A DNA stretch of 64,000 nucleotides, from positions 2,232,001 through 2,296,000 of the forward strand of contig JANFOG010000005.1 of the NCBI GenBank assembly GCA_024336345.1, read 5' to 3'. Origin of the DNA: Mariannaea sp. PMI_226. Taxonomy: Eukaryota; Ascomycota; Sordariomycetes; Hypocreales; Nectriaceae. The first letter of the stretch is position 1, and each line of letters opens with the position of its first letter. Position numbers and translations under genes: made by a program. Positions 1 through 11,720 of the stretch are shown here, one piece after another. The notes beneath the pieces are model-generated. The model was not told where the DNA came from. It saw only the letters and a list, made by a program, of their open reading frames with translations, and did not search any database.

Positions 1-625
1 GCATGTCACCAAGCTCGACGGCTTTCCGGAGGAGCACCTCGTCTCCGGAAAGATCATAGGCGGCTACAAGACCACCAAGATGGCGGATAGTGACCTCAAA
101 CAAGTTAAGAGACGTGTCGGTGGTTTTGTTCCAGTCAATCAAGGCGACTCGTTTGACGGCCAGCATGAAATCATCCTTCATATCCAAGATCCACAGCATG
201 TCGAGAGCATCGACAAGCTGGGCGCACCAGCCCGAGAAGGACTGCGAGCCCTTTTTGGTGATGGGTTTGAGCTCATCTTTGCCCCAGGCGTACGTCTTAT
301 AAGCTCCCCAGCTTTTCACGAATGCCTCCTTGATGATATCTTTGCGTTCCTTGGCCGTGGCATCGGATTCCGATTTCTTATTTGAAATTTGCACGTCCGG
401 GAGAATCTTAGGAGCGCCTTCGGGTAGCTTTTGGATGTCGACAGGATAGGCGATGGGATTCTTGCTCCAGTTGTAGGTGCTGGGCAAGTACTTGACGTTG
501 CCGATGTTAGTGGCTCGGAAGTTGTCTTGAGGCTGGAATTGGTAGAAGAGGAACAGGGAGATGGTGATCAAAGCGAAGATGGCGACATAGCGACGATTTA
601 CTCGTCCCTGGAATTGTCCCAGCAT
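1..625 (-). CDS. GH47 class I alpha-1,2-mannosidase, N-terminal part (cut by window edge)
   Basis: Trims alpha-1,2-linked mannose from N-glycans in the ER or Golgi. Reading the minus strand from the ATG at 625 gives about 208 residues without a stop, running off the left edge. A short cytosolic tail (about 10 residues) is followed by a hydrophobic segment at about residues 13-26, as expected of a type II membrane anchor. After a stem comes the start of the GH47 (alpha/alpha)7 barrel: a SWGAYKTYAWGKDEL motif, then GWCAQLVDALDMLWILDM, which matches the family's usual G-x(4)-LVDALDTLWI block. The acidic catalytic residues lie beyond the edge. No intron is needed in the visible part. ER mannosidase I-like and Golgi-type paralogues cannot be told apart from this piece. 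The start was chosen because the basic-tail-plus-membrane-segment architecture begins directly after it. Confidence 0.85.
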   Translation of the reverse strand, partial: MLGQFQGRVNRRYVAIFALITISLFLFYQFQPQDNFRATNIGNVKYLPSTYNWSKNPIAYPVDIQKLPEGAPKILPDVQISNKKSESDATAKERKDIIKEAFVKSWGAYKTYAWGKDELKPITKKGSQSFSGWCAQLVDALDMLWILDMKDDFMLAVKRVALIDWNKTTDTSLNLFEVTIRHLGGLVAAYDLSGDEVLLRKAVELGDM

Positions 626-3033
626 AATAAGCACATGCCCGGATCACCAGGAACCGAGAGTGGCCTAAGGTTTGCAAAAAAAAAAAAAAATGGATTAAAT
701 GCTGGCTGGCAGTACCTCCTGATGGCCGCGACCAGTCGCTTGGGAGTTAAAGACGGAGGAGCCGGAAGTTTTGCAGGTTGGGGAAGAGCTCACACGACCT
801 CCACGAAACAGGAATACCTAAATGTAGTAGGTACCTACGCTGAGAATGCCGGTCGTAGAGCCAAAAAAAGGCACCTTGGTATGATGAGACCAAGACAACT
901 CACAAAGGTAGAGAGACGCTATTGGAGGATTACAAAAATGGCAGAGAAGAGGTGAAGAAGGAGATAAAGAGTAAGAACAAATGCAGAAGAGAAAGAGGAA
1001 ATGGAGCCCGGGGAAAGAGACGAAACCAGCAGCACGCGCTCTTTCCTCGTTAAACTCCGTAGTAAAACTGTACCGGCCAGGAAGGAAAGCACACAGCGGG
1101 GAAGCGCCTGGTCCTGTTCAAAGTCTTGGCGTCTTTGGCCTCCCGCTGACATCTAAAGAGACGGTGGGCGTCATCAACGCGGTGGTTACCTACCTAATAG
1201 TACCTTGCTTTGCTTACCTACCTGCCTCCACACAACCGCACAAAAGATACTTACCTGCCTACCAATATTATTCTATCCTAAGTGCCTGAGGTAATCCGCA
1301 TCTTCCAGTCTAGGTAGTTGGTTACCTGAGGTATGCAGTCCATATCCATACTTTGCCTTGCCTACGTATTACTATGTACACGTACTGTACCTTGTAGCTG
1401 GGGAGCCAGGGGGAGAAACAAAGCCAATCTGTACCGTAATACGGAGAACTTCGTATAGGGCATAGCCACCTAATGACATCAAAATATCTCGAAAGTACCC
1501 CGTACTGTTTGTTGGTAACTGCTTCAGGGTTCCCCTGCATGGCTGCACCACTTGCACCACTTGCACCACTCACACCAAGCTCTCACTCTCTCATTCCTTT
1601 ATCAATAAACAGCCTGCATGATTGGCTTGAAGTCGCGCTGCAGACCACCATCTATTCAGCCTGTGATGCCTTCGCGAAACAGGTTCCTTGGAGTGAACTC
1701 GGTCCTTTGGGGACTAGATTGGACCGACGCCGATCCCTGTTGGCTTCCTCCGCCACTTCCGCAATAGATCCACCGCCCCTACGCCTGTCGGGGAGACAGA
1801 GCTGGTAGCTCGAATCGGAATTTATTATGATATGCTTATGGTAATCCCTCCCCCCTTGCTCGCGTAACAATATCCTTATCCGAGAGGTAATTTTCTCTGT
1901 GCTCTTTAGTTCGTCGAACTCCTTCAGCACCCAACTCCGGCACTCTCAAATTTCTCCTGAATAGGCTACCTTAATTCGAAATAAAGACTCGGGTGCCTGG
2001 CTTGTCGCATGGCATCGCCCCGCCTCGCATTTGCATTGACATCTCGCGGCATCTTGCATAAGTTAGACTCGTGAAGAAGAATTTAAAGAACCCGGGCCGG
2101 GCACTAATTGAGCTTAGGCTGAAAAAGAGCTTCATTGATCACGGGATGTAACCGCGTACTGGAGGTAATATTAAAGTGCCTCAGCCTAAACGACAGAGCA
2201 TTATCACAGCACCACCAAATTGGACATTGAATAACTACGTATAGTCCTATCGTCCGTACTGGGTAGGCATCCAGCGGGTCGACTCACATTTCAATAAAAT
2301 ACCTAACCAACTTCGTGCAGTCGTCACATTATTGTCGATTCCAGTATGAAGAGAATGACTAAAGTTTGTTTTGCGTTGCATCTATATAGTACTAAACGAA
2401 TGACTGATAGTTGGAGTGCGAAAATCATCTCCAGCCTTGGAATGCACCTCCATCTGAAGACCCCATGTGGGAAGTTTTGGCGCTCAGCATCCGCAAAAAC
2501 TTGAACGTCTTTGCACCTTCGCTGGTTCTAGCTCTCCAACACATCTCCCGACACAGGCAATCTTCAATGCATCCTCCACTACTGCATCTTCAAACCAAAT
2601 CTCAATTTCTCCTTTCCCTTCTCCCCTCTCCATTCTCATTTCTCACTTCTCCTATAACCCCTCTCCATGCTCTCTCATCTCCCCTCCTCTCCAAGCTACT
2701 GTAATGCTGTAATTATCGAGACAATCTGCATCTGACGGGTCAATACGACCCCGATGGTCATCGTGGCTTGAGCCGCTAAGACCTGACTCCAACGTGTCTG
2801 TCCAGGACGTGACGTTACGTTTCCGGTCAGGCGGTGTCCAAAATCCTCTGACACGAGCGGTCTTGGCGGTTCAGTCTAGCTTAATCGCGTTGGCCTTGAA
2901 CGACAAGGCACTCAGGGGGACAACAGGATCACTTGTCGGCCGCGTGGTGATCCGGCGGATGAGCAAGTCCTGGTGCAAAGTCCGTAGGATGCAAAATATG
3001 TATCATCGCCACTCGTAGCGCTCATGTCGTCCC
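626..3033. other. Intergenic region between GH47 gene and UPF1 3' end
   Basis: No supported gene. It holds the divergent 5' flank of the mannosidase gene and the 3' flank of UPF1. A run of about 14 A lies near 676-690. A cluster of TACCTACC-type words spans about 1187-1335. CT-rich DNA lies at about 2570-2700. The open frames here are short, of low complexity, and carry no recognisable domain. Confidence 0.6.
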
Positions 3034-6000
3034 TCAGTCGTAACCTCCGCCAATTTGGCTGTGAAAGGCGGTGCTAACGCTTTTCTCATCGTCGTCAAAA
3101 CGTCGTCCGTAACCGCGTCCTGGAGCAGCCCGCCCGCTGCTCTCGACGTATTGCTTGAGCCGGTCGCTCTGCGTGTAGGAAATAGGTCGCATACCCGTCA
3201 CTGCATCGTGAAGTCCAGCCCCGAGACTAACACCTCCTTGTCCAACGCCCTTGCCACTAATCACGCTGGCTGCAGTGGTATCCGTAAACTCGGAGTTTGC
3301 GACGCTCTCGCCAGCGATGCTCTCCGTAGCACGTCCACGACTCTTGCCTGGACGTGTCGGTGCACTAACACCTGGCAATCCGGGCCACTGATCGGGGGTG
3401 AAGCTAGAGAACATGGGAGGGAACGCAGTGTTGAGAGAGGCGCCTCCAAATGCAGAGCCATGGATCGACGACACATCATCAGGAATGTATGAAACAATGG
3501 AACCCAAGTCGAAATCTCTGCTCGACGTGGGGCCGTTGAAGCGACCATTAGGGAAATTGTTTGCGCTGCTATTTCCGTTGTTCCCGTTGTTGGTGTTACT
3601 GGCGCCGGTGTTGCTGTTGTTATTGTTGTTGTTGCCGGCACCGTACTGGGACTGCTGATTCTTCTGGCGGTAGCTGACCTTAGGGCGGCTAAATTGCAGT
3701 AGACAAGCTTGAAGGTTGGTAAGGGGGCCTTCCACAAAGCACTTACGGTCCTTGAAGTGAACAAGCAAGTTGTGCCACAGCTCGTGCTTGGAGAGAACCT
3801 TAGGATTTCCGAGGATGACCAAACCGTACTTGGCTCGAGTCAAGGCGACATTCAGACGGCGAGGGTCCGACAAGAAACCAATGCCTTGGTTGTCATTGGA
3901 TCGAACACAAGAAAGGACAATAAAATCCTTCTCACGGCCTTGGAAGGCATCGACCGAAGCAACTTCGACCTCCTTGTAGAATTCCTTCTTGTAGGTACCC
4001 GAATTCTGCATGGTAGTTACAATATAGCTGCGTTGGCCCTCGTACGGGGTAATGACACCGATATCAGCTGGCTTAACACCGGCCTTGAAGAACCTAGTCA
4101 CGGCCTTTTCGACATTGGACGCCTCAGTCCGGTTGAGATACGAGGTTCCTGAGGCAGAGATTTCTTCCTGGCCAAGGTTGGACCAGAACATCATGGGCAT
4201 CTCTCCTACTGGCCAGGGGAAGTCAACATCTTTCCTGAGTCGGTTCTCGTGCGTGACGCCATTCTGCAAGGTTCCCTCGTAGAACATGTTCGAGGGAAAC
4301 TCGGAGAGACAAGGGTGCATGCGGTATTGAATGTTGAGTCTGATAGGAGAGAGCTTTAAGTTGACAAGACGCTCAAAGAGAGATTGGTTGAGTCCAGCCT
4401 TTGCAGCCTTCTTGTTCATAATAACGGGTCCAAGCTGCTTATGATCTCCAACTAGAACAACTTGTTTGCAGCCAAGGACGAGGGGGATCATGCATTCCGG
4501 TTCAGCAGACTGGGTCGACTCATCAATCAGGACGTTACGGAACTTCATTTTAGAGAGACGCGGGTCTCCAGCACCAACACATGTGCAGCAAACCACATCG
4601 GCATTGTTGAGAATATCTCGCTCCGCGGCCTTGGTGAGTTGCTTGAACTTCTTCTCGTCCTGGCTCGACAGTTCGCCCAATTCATTCTTGAGCTGAGACA
4701 GTTTCACCAGCTCACTGTTGTGCTCGGACATGCGGACCTGTTCGTGGAGGGCGAGGAAGCTGACTGAAGACTCGACATCCTCACGGGACTTGGCTGTTAG
4801 ACGGACAACCTTTAGACCAGTGCGATGTACACGCTCACACAACTGGTCGACCGCAACGTTGGAAGGTGCGCAAACGAGAACCTGGCCTCCGCTCATCTTA
4901 GCAAGGTGATAGATGATGGTGGCGGAAGTCACAGTCTTGCCAGTTCCAGGAGGACCCTGGATCAGACTCAGAGGTTTCTGGAGGACTGCCTTGATGGCAC
5001 CAACTTGACTGGGGTTGAGGTCAGGAAGACCTGGGACTGACCACTTCTTAGGTAGGCTAGTCTTCATGGGCTGGAGCTGAACCTCGTGACCAAGGAGAGT
5101 GTGGAAGATGTAGCCAGACACACTCATATCATCAACTGCAAATGTCTTCATGGCCAACTGCATTCGATCATATGACGTGGCTTTCCAAACATAGTCGGCG
5201 GAGAAGTGGTGAGAGGCATCAACAGGTACAAGCTTCTCGTTGCCAGTCTTACGCAACTCAAGAGTAACTTCATCGGATTGGTTATTCGGGATTTTGATGA
5301 CATATCCGACACCTTCCCAGGGCGATCGAAGCTCTCCCTTGTAACGAAGTCGCATTTCATCACCAACAGCAAGCTTGACATCTCCAGACTCAATCTTGTG
5401 TAGGTTGAAGCTGACGAGGTGTTTATTGTTCAAGCCATAATCCCAACGAACGATCAGCTCATCCTCCGACTGTGCTTCTTTGAGTTTCTTGTCGTAGTCG
5501 GATTCCATCTTGACCAGGGGTCCAAAAATATTCTGATAGTGGTACGGATCATCGTATTGTAGCAAAACGGGTTGCGGATCGTCATCAATATTCGAAGCTT
5601 TCTCGAGGTCAACAACGGTGGCCTTGGGTTCGATTTTCCACATCTCCTCCAATTTCGCAATCATATTGGGGTTCAAGTGACGGGCGCGGAGTTGTTCGGC
5701 ATCGGACGGAGTGCCAACGAGCCAGGGCAGAAAGGCTCGCTCTTCGATAAGGGGCTGCCATCTCGATGTGTCCCAGTTCATGTCCTTGTTCGATGTGGTT
5801 GCAGCGCATGGCTGTCGGCATAGGAGAACGACAACTGTATCCGATTTTGCAGGGATAAAACCGAGAAGGAATGCATTTTTCGTACCGCAATTATAGCACT
5901 CAAGGACAGTATCGCCGAGGGTGGATTCGGGGTGAAGTTGAACCTCCTTGTGTCGGGCTCGGACAAGATGGTTCACAATGTGAGTTGAGGTGCCGTTACC

Positions 6001-6412
6001 GCGAGCACTGCAGAACCATTTGTTACAAGTGAGGCACTTCACCACGCAACCCGGTGAGTGGATTCCGCAGTATCTGTGGGCATTTGTCAGTAGACTCCGC
6101 GGGAGATGCGGGATGTGAAACCTACGCGCAAGCATGAGCTGGCAGATTTTTCTCCTCGTCCGGCCCCTTCAACTTCAGGCCTCCCATGCCATCAACTGGC
6201 ATGCTATTCAGGCTATCATTGTCGTCCTCCTCATAAGCCTCAGTTTGGTTGTCGTCATCATCAGCCCGGCGTCGGCCACTGCGATCAGAATATTTGCCGT
6301 ATAGCAAGCTCTCGTCGGCGTCAATCGTAGAGAGGTCGTCAGCTCCAGCCTTGATGGCAGCTGCAGAATCGGAAATCAGATGGTTGCCAACATGAGTGAA
6401 AGCACCCTCCAT
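3034..6412 (-). CDS. upf1: UPF1/NAM7, ATP-dependent RNA helicase of nonsense-mediated mRNA decay
   Basis: Central NMD factor, an SF1 RNA helicase acting on terminating ribosomes with UPF2/UPF3. Two coding exons: 6412-6126 and 6073-3034, joined across a 52-bp intron (6125-6074; 5' splice site GTAGGT) inside the codon before YCGIHSP, giving about 1108 residues. The acidic N-terminus leads into the Cys/His-rich domain (about 90-200) with CxxC, CxxH and CYNCG ligands, which binds UPF2. The helicase core follows: Walker A GPPGTGKT near 467, DESTQ (motif II) near 613, QYRMHP near 678, and [11 protein letters not shown] (motif V) near 806. The C-terminal tail is rich in Asn/Gln, Gly and Ser, with an Asn run just after the helicase core. 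The start is the ATG at 6412 (MEGAFTHVG); an in-frame ATG at 6460 is discounted because the leader looks spliced at 6455. Divergent from IMP4. Confidence 0.95.
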
Positions 6413-7043
6413 GTTGGTAGTAATAGTAATTTTGTGTCGGCTAGTAGGGTTTGCCTGCAAGAGCTTGTAAGTACCGATATATACCCCGCGTCAACGTAGC
6501 GGTGATAATCAAAAGCAAGAGAGGCCGCTGGTCAAATCTCGCAAGTGACAACAAAAGCTGGCGCGACTCACCTACAGCTGTTGGTCTTTCAAATAGACCC
6601 TGTTTGAGCCCTTGGGGCAGGTCGGGTGGGATTGGAAAGAGATTGGGAGTTGCAGGTCGCTGGTGAGGCTCACATCATCGCGAAGGAGGAGGCGCTGGAG
6701 AGAGAGCGTAGCGGGCTCCAAGTAATGGGGACCGAGTCAAAAAGAAAGATCGAAGGCACCTCTCAGTTTCCCGGCAGGAGTGTCGAGGAATGAGATTTTC
6801 CGTTTCTAGTGATCCAGATTTAGTGATAGTGATGGGTGAACAGGGTCCTCTTGTTGGCGGAGTTTGGTGGGACATTTGCCCCCACGTGATAGGCGGCGTC
6901 GCTATCGATATGCGTCTCAACCCCGGCAGAACCGATAAGGGAACTTTTTTTCTAAAGGCAGTTTGCTCTGAAAAAAAATCCCCAAGTCCAGCCCACCACT
7001 CTCCATTGCCCATCGCATTTCCCTACAGGCGCTTTCTTTCATC
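6413..7043. promoter_or_regulatory. Shared upstream region of divergent UPF1 and IMP4
   Basis: About 630 bp separates the two start codons, so both core promoters and leaders must lie here. It includes the putative UPF1 leader intron. A GC-rich middle part (about 6700-6900) has no obvious TATA box near either start. Both genes are housekeeping RNA-metabolism genes, so a bidirectional promoter is plausible but not shown. Confidence 0.5.
6455..6571 (-). other. Putative 5'-UTR intron of UPF1
   Basis: On the minus strand, a GTGAGT donor at 6571-6566 and a CTCTTGCAG acceptor ending at 6455 bound a 117-bp stretch just upstream of the UPF1 start codon. A TTGAC-like branch site precedes the acceptor. 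If real, it removes the upstream in-frame sequence and leaves the ATG at 6412 as the only sensible start. Inferred from splice signals alone. Confidence 0.4.
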
Positions 7044-8000
7044 ATGATTGTGAGTTGCAAATTTCACTAACTTTCTTTTTAAATGGTGTTTCTAATATGT
7101 TTATGATAGCGAAAACAAGCGCGCCAACGGCGCGACTACCTTTACCGAAGAGCTCTCTTGTTGCGGGATGCTGAGATCAGTGAGAAGCGGGCCAAGTTGC
7201 GGGCGTCTTTGGCATCTGGAAAGCCATTGGATCCCACGATTGCAAATGATAAATCTTTGCGCAAAGACTACCAGTATGATGAGTCAAGACCCGACCTTAC
7301 TACGAACGAGCAGCTGGATCTCGACGATGAATATGCCCAGCTGTCTGGAGTGGTTGACCCTCGAGTCTTGGTAACCACGTCCCGCGACCCTTCAGCAAGA
7401 CTGTCTGCTTTCGCCAAGGAGATTAGGCTTCTCCTCCCTACATCCGTTCGCCTCAACCGTGGCAATCTTATTCTTCCTGATCTTGTGCGATCTGCGCAGT
7501 CTGCTGGCCTCTCAGACATTGTTCTTCTGCATGAGCATCGTGGTACTCCCACCGCACTTACTGTGTCACACTTCCCACACGGTCCAACTATGTCCTTTTC
7601 TCTACACAACGTCGTCCTGCGCCACGATATCCCAGGAAGCGTGCGAGGGACTGTTAGCGAGTCGTACCCTCATCTTATTTTTGATGGATTTACGTCACGG
7701 TTGGGTGAGCGAGTTGTGAAAGTTCTGAAGCACGTCTTCCCACCTAGAGAAGCTATTACCAGCAAAAATAAGGTCGGAAACCGAGTCGTAACTTTCAAAA
7801 ACATCGAAGACAGCATTGAAGTGCGACACCATGTTTTCGTACGGACGGGCTACGACAGCGTGGAGTTAGCCGAAGTAGGTCCACGCATGACGATGAGAAT
7901 GTTCGAAATTCGAAGCGGCACCTTGGAGAACAAAGACGGCGACGTTGAGTGGCATTTGTCCCAATACACACGTACCGCCAAGAAGAAGAACTATCTTTAA
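7044..8000 (+). CDS. imp4: IMP4, U3 snoRNP / small-subunit processome protein
   Basis: Brix-domain protein that with MPP10 and IMP3 guides U3 snoRNA pairing to pre-18S rRNA in the nucleolus. Exon 1 is only six bases (ATG ATT, 7044-7049). A 60-bp intron (GTGAGT...GATAG, 7050-7109) precedes exon 2 (7110-8000), giving 297 residues. The junction restores the typical N-terminus MIRKQARQRRDYLYRRALLL, which the long internal frame beginning at 7158 lacks. The basic N-terminal helix (about 1-45) is followed by an acidic linker and the Brix domain (about 85-270), with VLVTTSRDPS, a conserved RGN segment and HFPHGPT blocks. The C-terminus is short and basic (TAKKKNYL). Length fits the family (about 290-300). 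The second and third conserved blocks are intact, so the gene looks functional. Confidence 0.95.
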
Positions 8001-8591
8001 ATGGCCTTGCTGGTTTCCTAGGCTACATTAATTTCAAGCAACCGACTCAATGGCTCGTCATATCGGGAAGCGGATTATCATCCAGCCGCTAGCAGGGCTC
8101 AGAGTACGGGTCTCGTTGTAGTATCCGCAGATCGGATGCTGGAGTGTTGATTCAGAGGAAGATTTTTATTGAGTTAAAGTAGGGGGTATATCCGAGAGAA
8201 ACAAAATATGTGCATATCAAGCATTGGCGAATACTTTTAGAGGGAAGTGTTGGAGTTTGGTGTTTCGGCATGGATACTTGGGAAGTCAACTCGTCATTTG
8301 AAACACAACAGTGATCTGTGATGTGAAGAAGCCATGGACTTTGGAGGGTAGAATACGATTGGCTCATGGCGATAGATGTCAAAACTAGCTACCTACCCGA
8401 GGTACCTACATTGAGAGAATATTGACAACGCAGTGCCAAACCAATGTGGCTGCTTTTAGCGAATCGCCGGCGCCGTGCTCTAGAGTGAATTAGCATCAGA
8501 TCGGTCACTGTATGTTGCTCCTGGCGTATGACTGATAAGCCTTGTCAGCAGATCTCGTCTGATTTTTTTTAGTTCAGCATTCTCGTTCTCG

Positions 8592-8785
8592 ATGGCCAAG
8601 ATAGACGAAACTTTCTACGTCCATATAGAAGTATTTCAGGTAAGATTTGTACTGTTGTTGCCTGTGAGTCTTCTCCACACCTGAAAATGAAAATCCTGTA
8701 GGACTATCTGCACTACCACAGTGTAGCCACATTTGACAAGGGAACAGAAGGCTTCAGACATGGGTCCTTTGATATGGCTGAGTAA
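8592..8785 (+). CDS. Doubtful 43-codon spliced small ORF
   Basis: Two short exons, 8592-8639 and 8702-8785, are separated by a 62-bp stretch with a GTAAGA donor and a CTGTAG acceptor. Joining them gives 43 residues starting MAKIDETFYVHIEVFQ and ending DMAE. The phase is kept and the splice signals are good, but there is no recognisable domain, signal peptide or codon-bias evidence. A chance match is the more likely explanation; it is recorded because it is too short to be found by length filters. Confidence 0.15.
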
Positions 8786-9964
8786 ATGTCATTAGACGAT
8801 TGTGACCGTAGGCATTTGGCTTGCTTCCTCCAGCTCTAGTGATTTTTTCTGGAGGGTATATTTGGTAATTGTAGGAGATTCAGTCTTGGAAGCGGGGCTT
8901 TTTCTCCAAATACCAAGGAAGCTGAAGACGATGGTGATGCGTTCATGGTGGCTGATGGGGATCGATGGCGACATTTTGGGGATTGCGATTGCCAGATGAT
9001 GGCCATACACAGACATATTGGACTGCGGGAAACAGGTCGGAACCCTGGTTGAGCTGCTCTGGTTAAGCTACCCTGTTGTGGCGCATTTCTTTACATACAC
9101 GACGAGTCCCATCACACAGCCCCCATGCTGACGACTTGGATGAAAGTTTTACTCTGGCAGATACATTATAGCCGGTTTGTCCGTTTTGCTCTACTACTCA
9201 CCGACAAGGAGGGGGAAGGGGAGGGGATGCGGGACACTAGACCCTGGCGAATCGGGCAAAAAAGGGCCTAGATCTCCAATTGTCCATGGGTGCAATTCAA
9301 GGCTGGACAAGGTGCTGCTTAAGAGTGCTGCTTGATTATACGAAGGAGCGTGGAAGCGACTACGGATTAGGCGTTTCCCAACCCACTGCGATCGTCACTC
9401 GCCAGCCACTCTGCAAATGGGGTATTACTTGTGACTCGAAAGGTGCAATATGCAAAGTGAGAATGAATGGAAGTTCCGTAGACACCTTACATGGATAGGA
9501 ACATACTGTGCAGTATGAGACCAGAGTACAAATTACCAGGGAGGTAAAGCTTGCTCTGTAGTTCCATAGTACTGCCAATTACCTAGCTAGGTATGAAGTA
9601 GCTACCTACCTACAGTAGCTGGCCCGAGGTCAGGGAGGTAGCAGTACATAATGCCTACCTAATTCACTGATACTATTCGTTGTCACAAGTGAGCATGGCC
9701 TTAGTAAGGGAGGCTAGCTGCGAGCAGTACCACCCGAGGCTGCCGAGCGTTGCCTTTTTCCGGGGTCAGCAAGCCAGCCACGGCGAGGAAAAAAAAAAGT
9801 TGGCAGCCTCGTGCAGGAGCACTAGGGTACCTATGGTTGCTTCCAGTCCAAACAAAGTCAGACGTCAGCCACGCATTGCAGCAGCTCGCCGACAGCACAC
9901 AACCCTGTCCGCCTATTTCCGCTTTTTCTATTACACTACCTGCTTGCTCCTCCTGCCTGCCGGC

Positions 9965-9991
<27 letters not shown>
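9965..9991. repeat. (CTG)9 microsatellite
   Basis: Nine uninterrupted CTG units followed by interrupted TTG/CTG/CCG triplets. It lies about 640 bp upstream of the Sso1-like start codon, in probable promoter or leader DNA. Read on either strand it makes artificial poly-Leu, poly-Cys or poly-Gln frames, which are not genes. Confidence 0.9.
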
Positions 9992-9995
<4 letters not shown>

Positions 9996-10632
9996 TGCCG
10001 CCGCTGCTCCCTTTCCACCTCATCACCATCCTCATCCGGATGTCTTTGCTTCATTAATTATCCTCCCACATTCCACACACGTGCATAGGACCAGCTTTAC
10101 TTTTTATCCCCGTAGCAAGCCCTTGTCTCACTCATTCACTCAGCCTTGCCAAGCCGCTGTCAAGTCAACGTCACCCGTCCGTTGGGTTTATTTTGTTTTG
10201 TTTTGTTTTTGGGCTTGTCGATTGTTTCCAGAAACCAGCCCAGCACGGACCCTTCTCCATCCGTGCCGTCGTCAACCTGCTACACTACCTTGACTACCCA
10301 CGCCACTTATTTATTACGGCCGTGTCCAGCGCTGTTCTGGGTTGCTCACTTGGCAGCAGGGTTCTCTCCATGCTCTAATTAGTTAATCCTTCCGTCACTG
10401 CTGCACCACCAGTCGCCCGATCCACTGCCTCCAGGCCCACCATCCTCTGGCCTTTCCCCCCCTCCATTGCAGGTTTAGCGTCCCACCAGGCTCAGCGTGC
10501 GTATCTGCTCCAGTGCTTTCGGTGCTCTGACGCTTTTCCTCCATTGCCCTTCCGGCTCCTCCTCTTCTTACATTATCCCGTCACATCCCCCCAAACCTCC
10601 TATTACTAGCCCTCCGATCATCTCGGTTCACA

Positions 10633-11720
10633 ATGTCCTACGGCCAGTATAACCAGAACCCATACCAAGAGGGCCCTCCTCAAGAGGCCGGCTACGGCGG
10701 CTACGGCCAGGTAATGCCCTATTCCCGCGCTCCCCGGCGCCTCCCAGCTTCCCCCAATTACCCATAAGCTAACAAATAAAATGTCCAGGCCAATCCGTAC
10801 GGTGAGGATCAACAGGGCCAGGATCAGTACGAGATGCAGGATTACAACCAGCAGCCTCCTTCCTCAGCTGCCCTCTCTCAAAACGACTTCCTCAACCGTG
10901 TTCAGGGTTTGCGCAACGACATCAAGGCCCTCACTGCCGACATTGATTACATTGGCCAGCTTCACCAGCGCACACTCAGCAGCACCGATGGAGCCGCCAA
11001 GGATCAGCTCGAGCAGTATGTCACCCAGACTCAAATCCGCAACACTGCCATCAAGGACGGCATCAAGAACCTCGAACGCGACCTCGCAAAGACTACCGAC
11101 TCTTCCCGGAACACCAAGAGCACCCAACTCCAGTCACTCAAGACCTTCTTCAAGTCCGAGCTTGACAAGTACCAGAGCATTGAGCGCGATTACCGACAGC
11201 GCTACCGCGACCAGATCGCTCGTCAGTATCGCATCGTAAACCCGGATGCTTCGGAGGATGAAGTACAGCAAGCTGCTGAGGCCGATTGGGGCAATGAGGG
11301 CGTTTTCCAGACTGCAGTAAGTTCTCCGCCACGTTTATCTAGGGTCGCATTGCTGACCTGAGACTTCCCCGCCAACAGCTCCGGACAAACCGCACTGGTC
11401 ATGCTAGCTCTGTACTTGGCAATGTACGCGCCCGTCACAGCGAACTGCAGCGCATTGAGCAAACGCTCTCCGAGCTCGCAATCCTCTACCAGGAACTTGC
11501 GACCGTTGTCGAGCAACAGGAACCTGTCATTGAAGCTGCTGAGAACAACGCTATCAACACGGTCGAGAACATTGAGAAGGGCAATGAGCAGGTCAAGGTT
11601 GCCAACGAGCACGCCCGCCGTCGTCGCAAGCTCAAGTGGTGGTGTGCTCTCATCGTCCTCCTCATCATCCTCGCCATCGCGCTTGGTGTTGGTCTCGCTG
11701 TGGGACTGAACAAGCATTAG
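10633..11720 (+). CDS. sso1: Plasma-membrane t-SNARE of the syntaxin/Sso1 type
   Basis: Qa-SNARE that pairs with Sec9 and Snc-type SNAREs for exocytosis at the plasma membrane. Three exons: 10633-10710, 10789-11316 and 11379-11720. The introns are 78 and 62 bp, both phase 0. The product is 315 residues. The N-terminus is Gly/Tyr/Gln-rich (about 1-55), followed by the Habc three-helix region (about 65-190). The SNARE motif (about 219-280) contains the block LATVVEQQEPVIEAAE with the zero-layer Gln. A basic RRRRKLKWW stretch precedes the single C-terminal membrane anchor (about 288-310), and a short tail ends GLNKH. The order and length fit fungal Sso1/Sso2 and Neurospora SYN1. The ATG at 10633 is used because the first exon supplies the conserved MSYGQYN-type start. 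Convergent with TOM70; the 3' ends lie 1.1 kb apart. Confidence 0.92.

Larger units (their letters stand above)
8001..10632. other. Long intergenic region between IMP4 and the Sso1-like gene
   Basis: No confident gene in 2.6 kb. The first part should hold the IMP4 3'-UTR. From about 9580 to 9660 there is a dense cluster of TACCTA/TAGGTA words, including the palindrome ACCTAGCTAGGT at 9581-9592. A nine-unit CTG repeat lies at 9965-9991. From about 10080 to 10632 the strand is CT-rich, as in fungal 5' leaders, so the t-SNARE transcript may start there. One tiny spliced open frame (8592-8785) is listed separately. Confidence 0.5.

Noticed and set aside
3055..5896. Many plus-strand frames opposite UPF1
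   Set aside because: They lie antisense to an intact conserved gene, lack domains, and follow its codon structure.
9680..10088. Poly-Leu, poly-Cys and poly-Gln frames across the CTG repeat
   Set aside because: Frames exist in several registers and on both strands only because of the triplet repeat.
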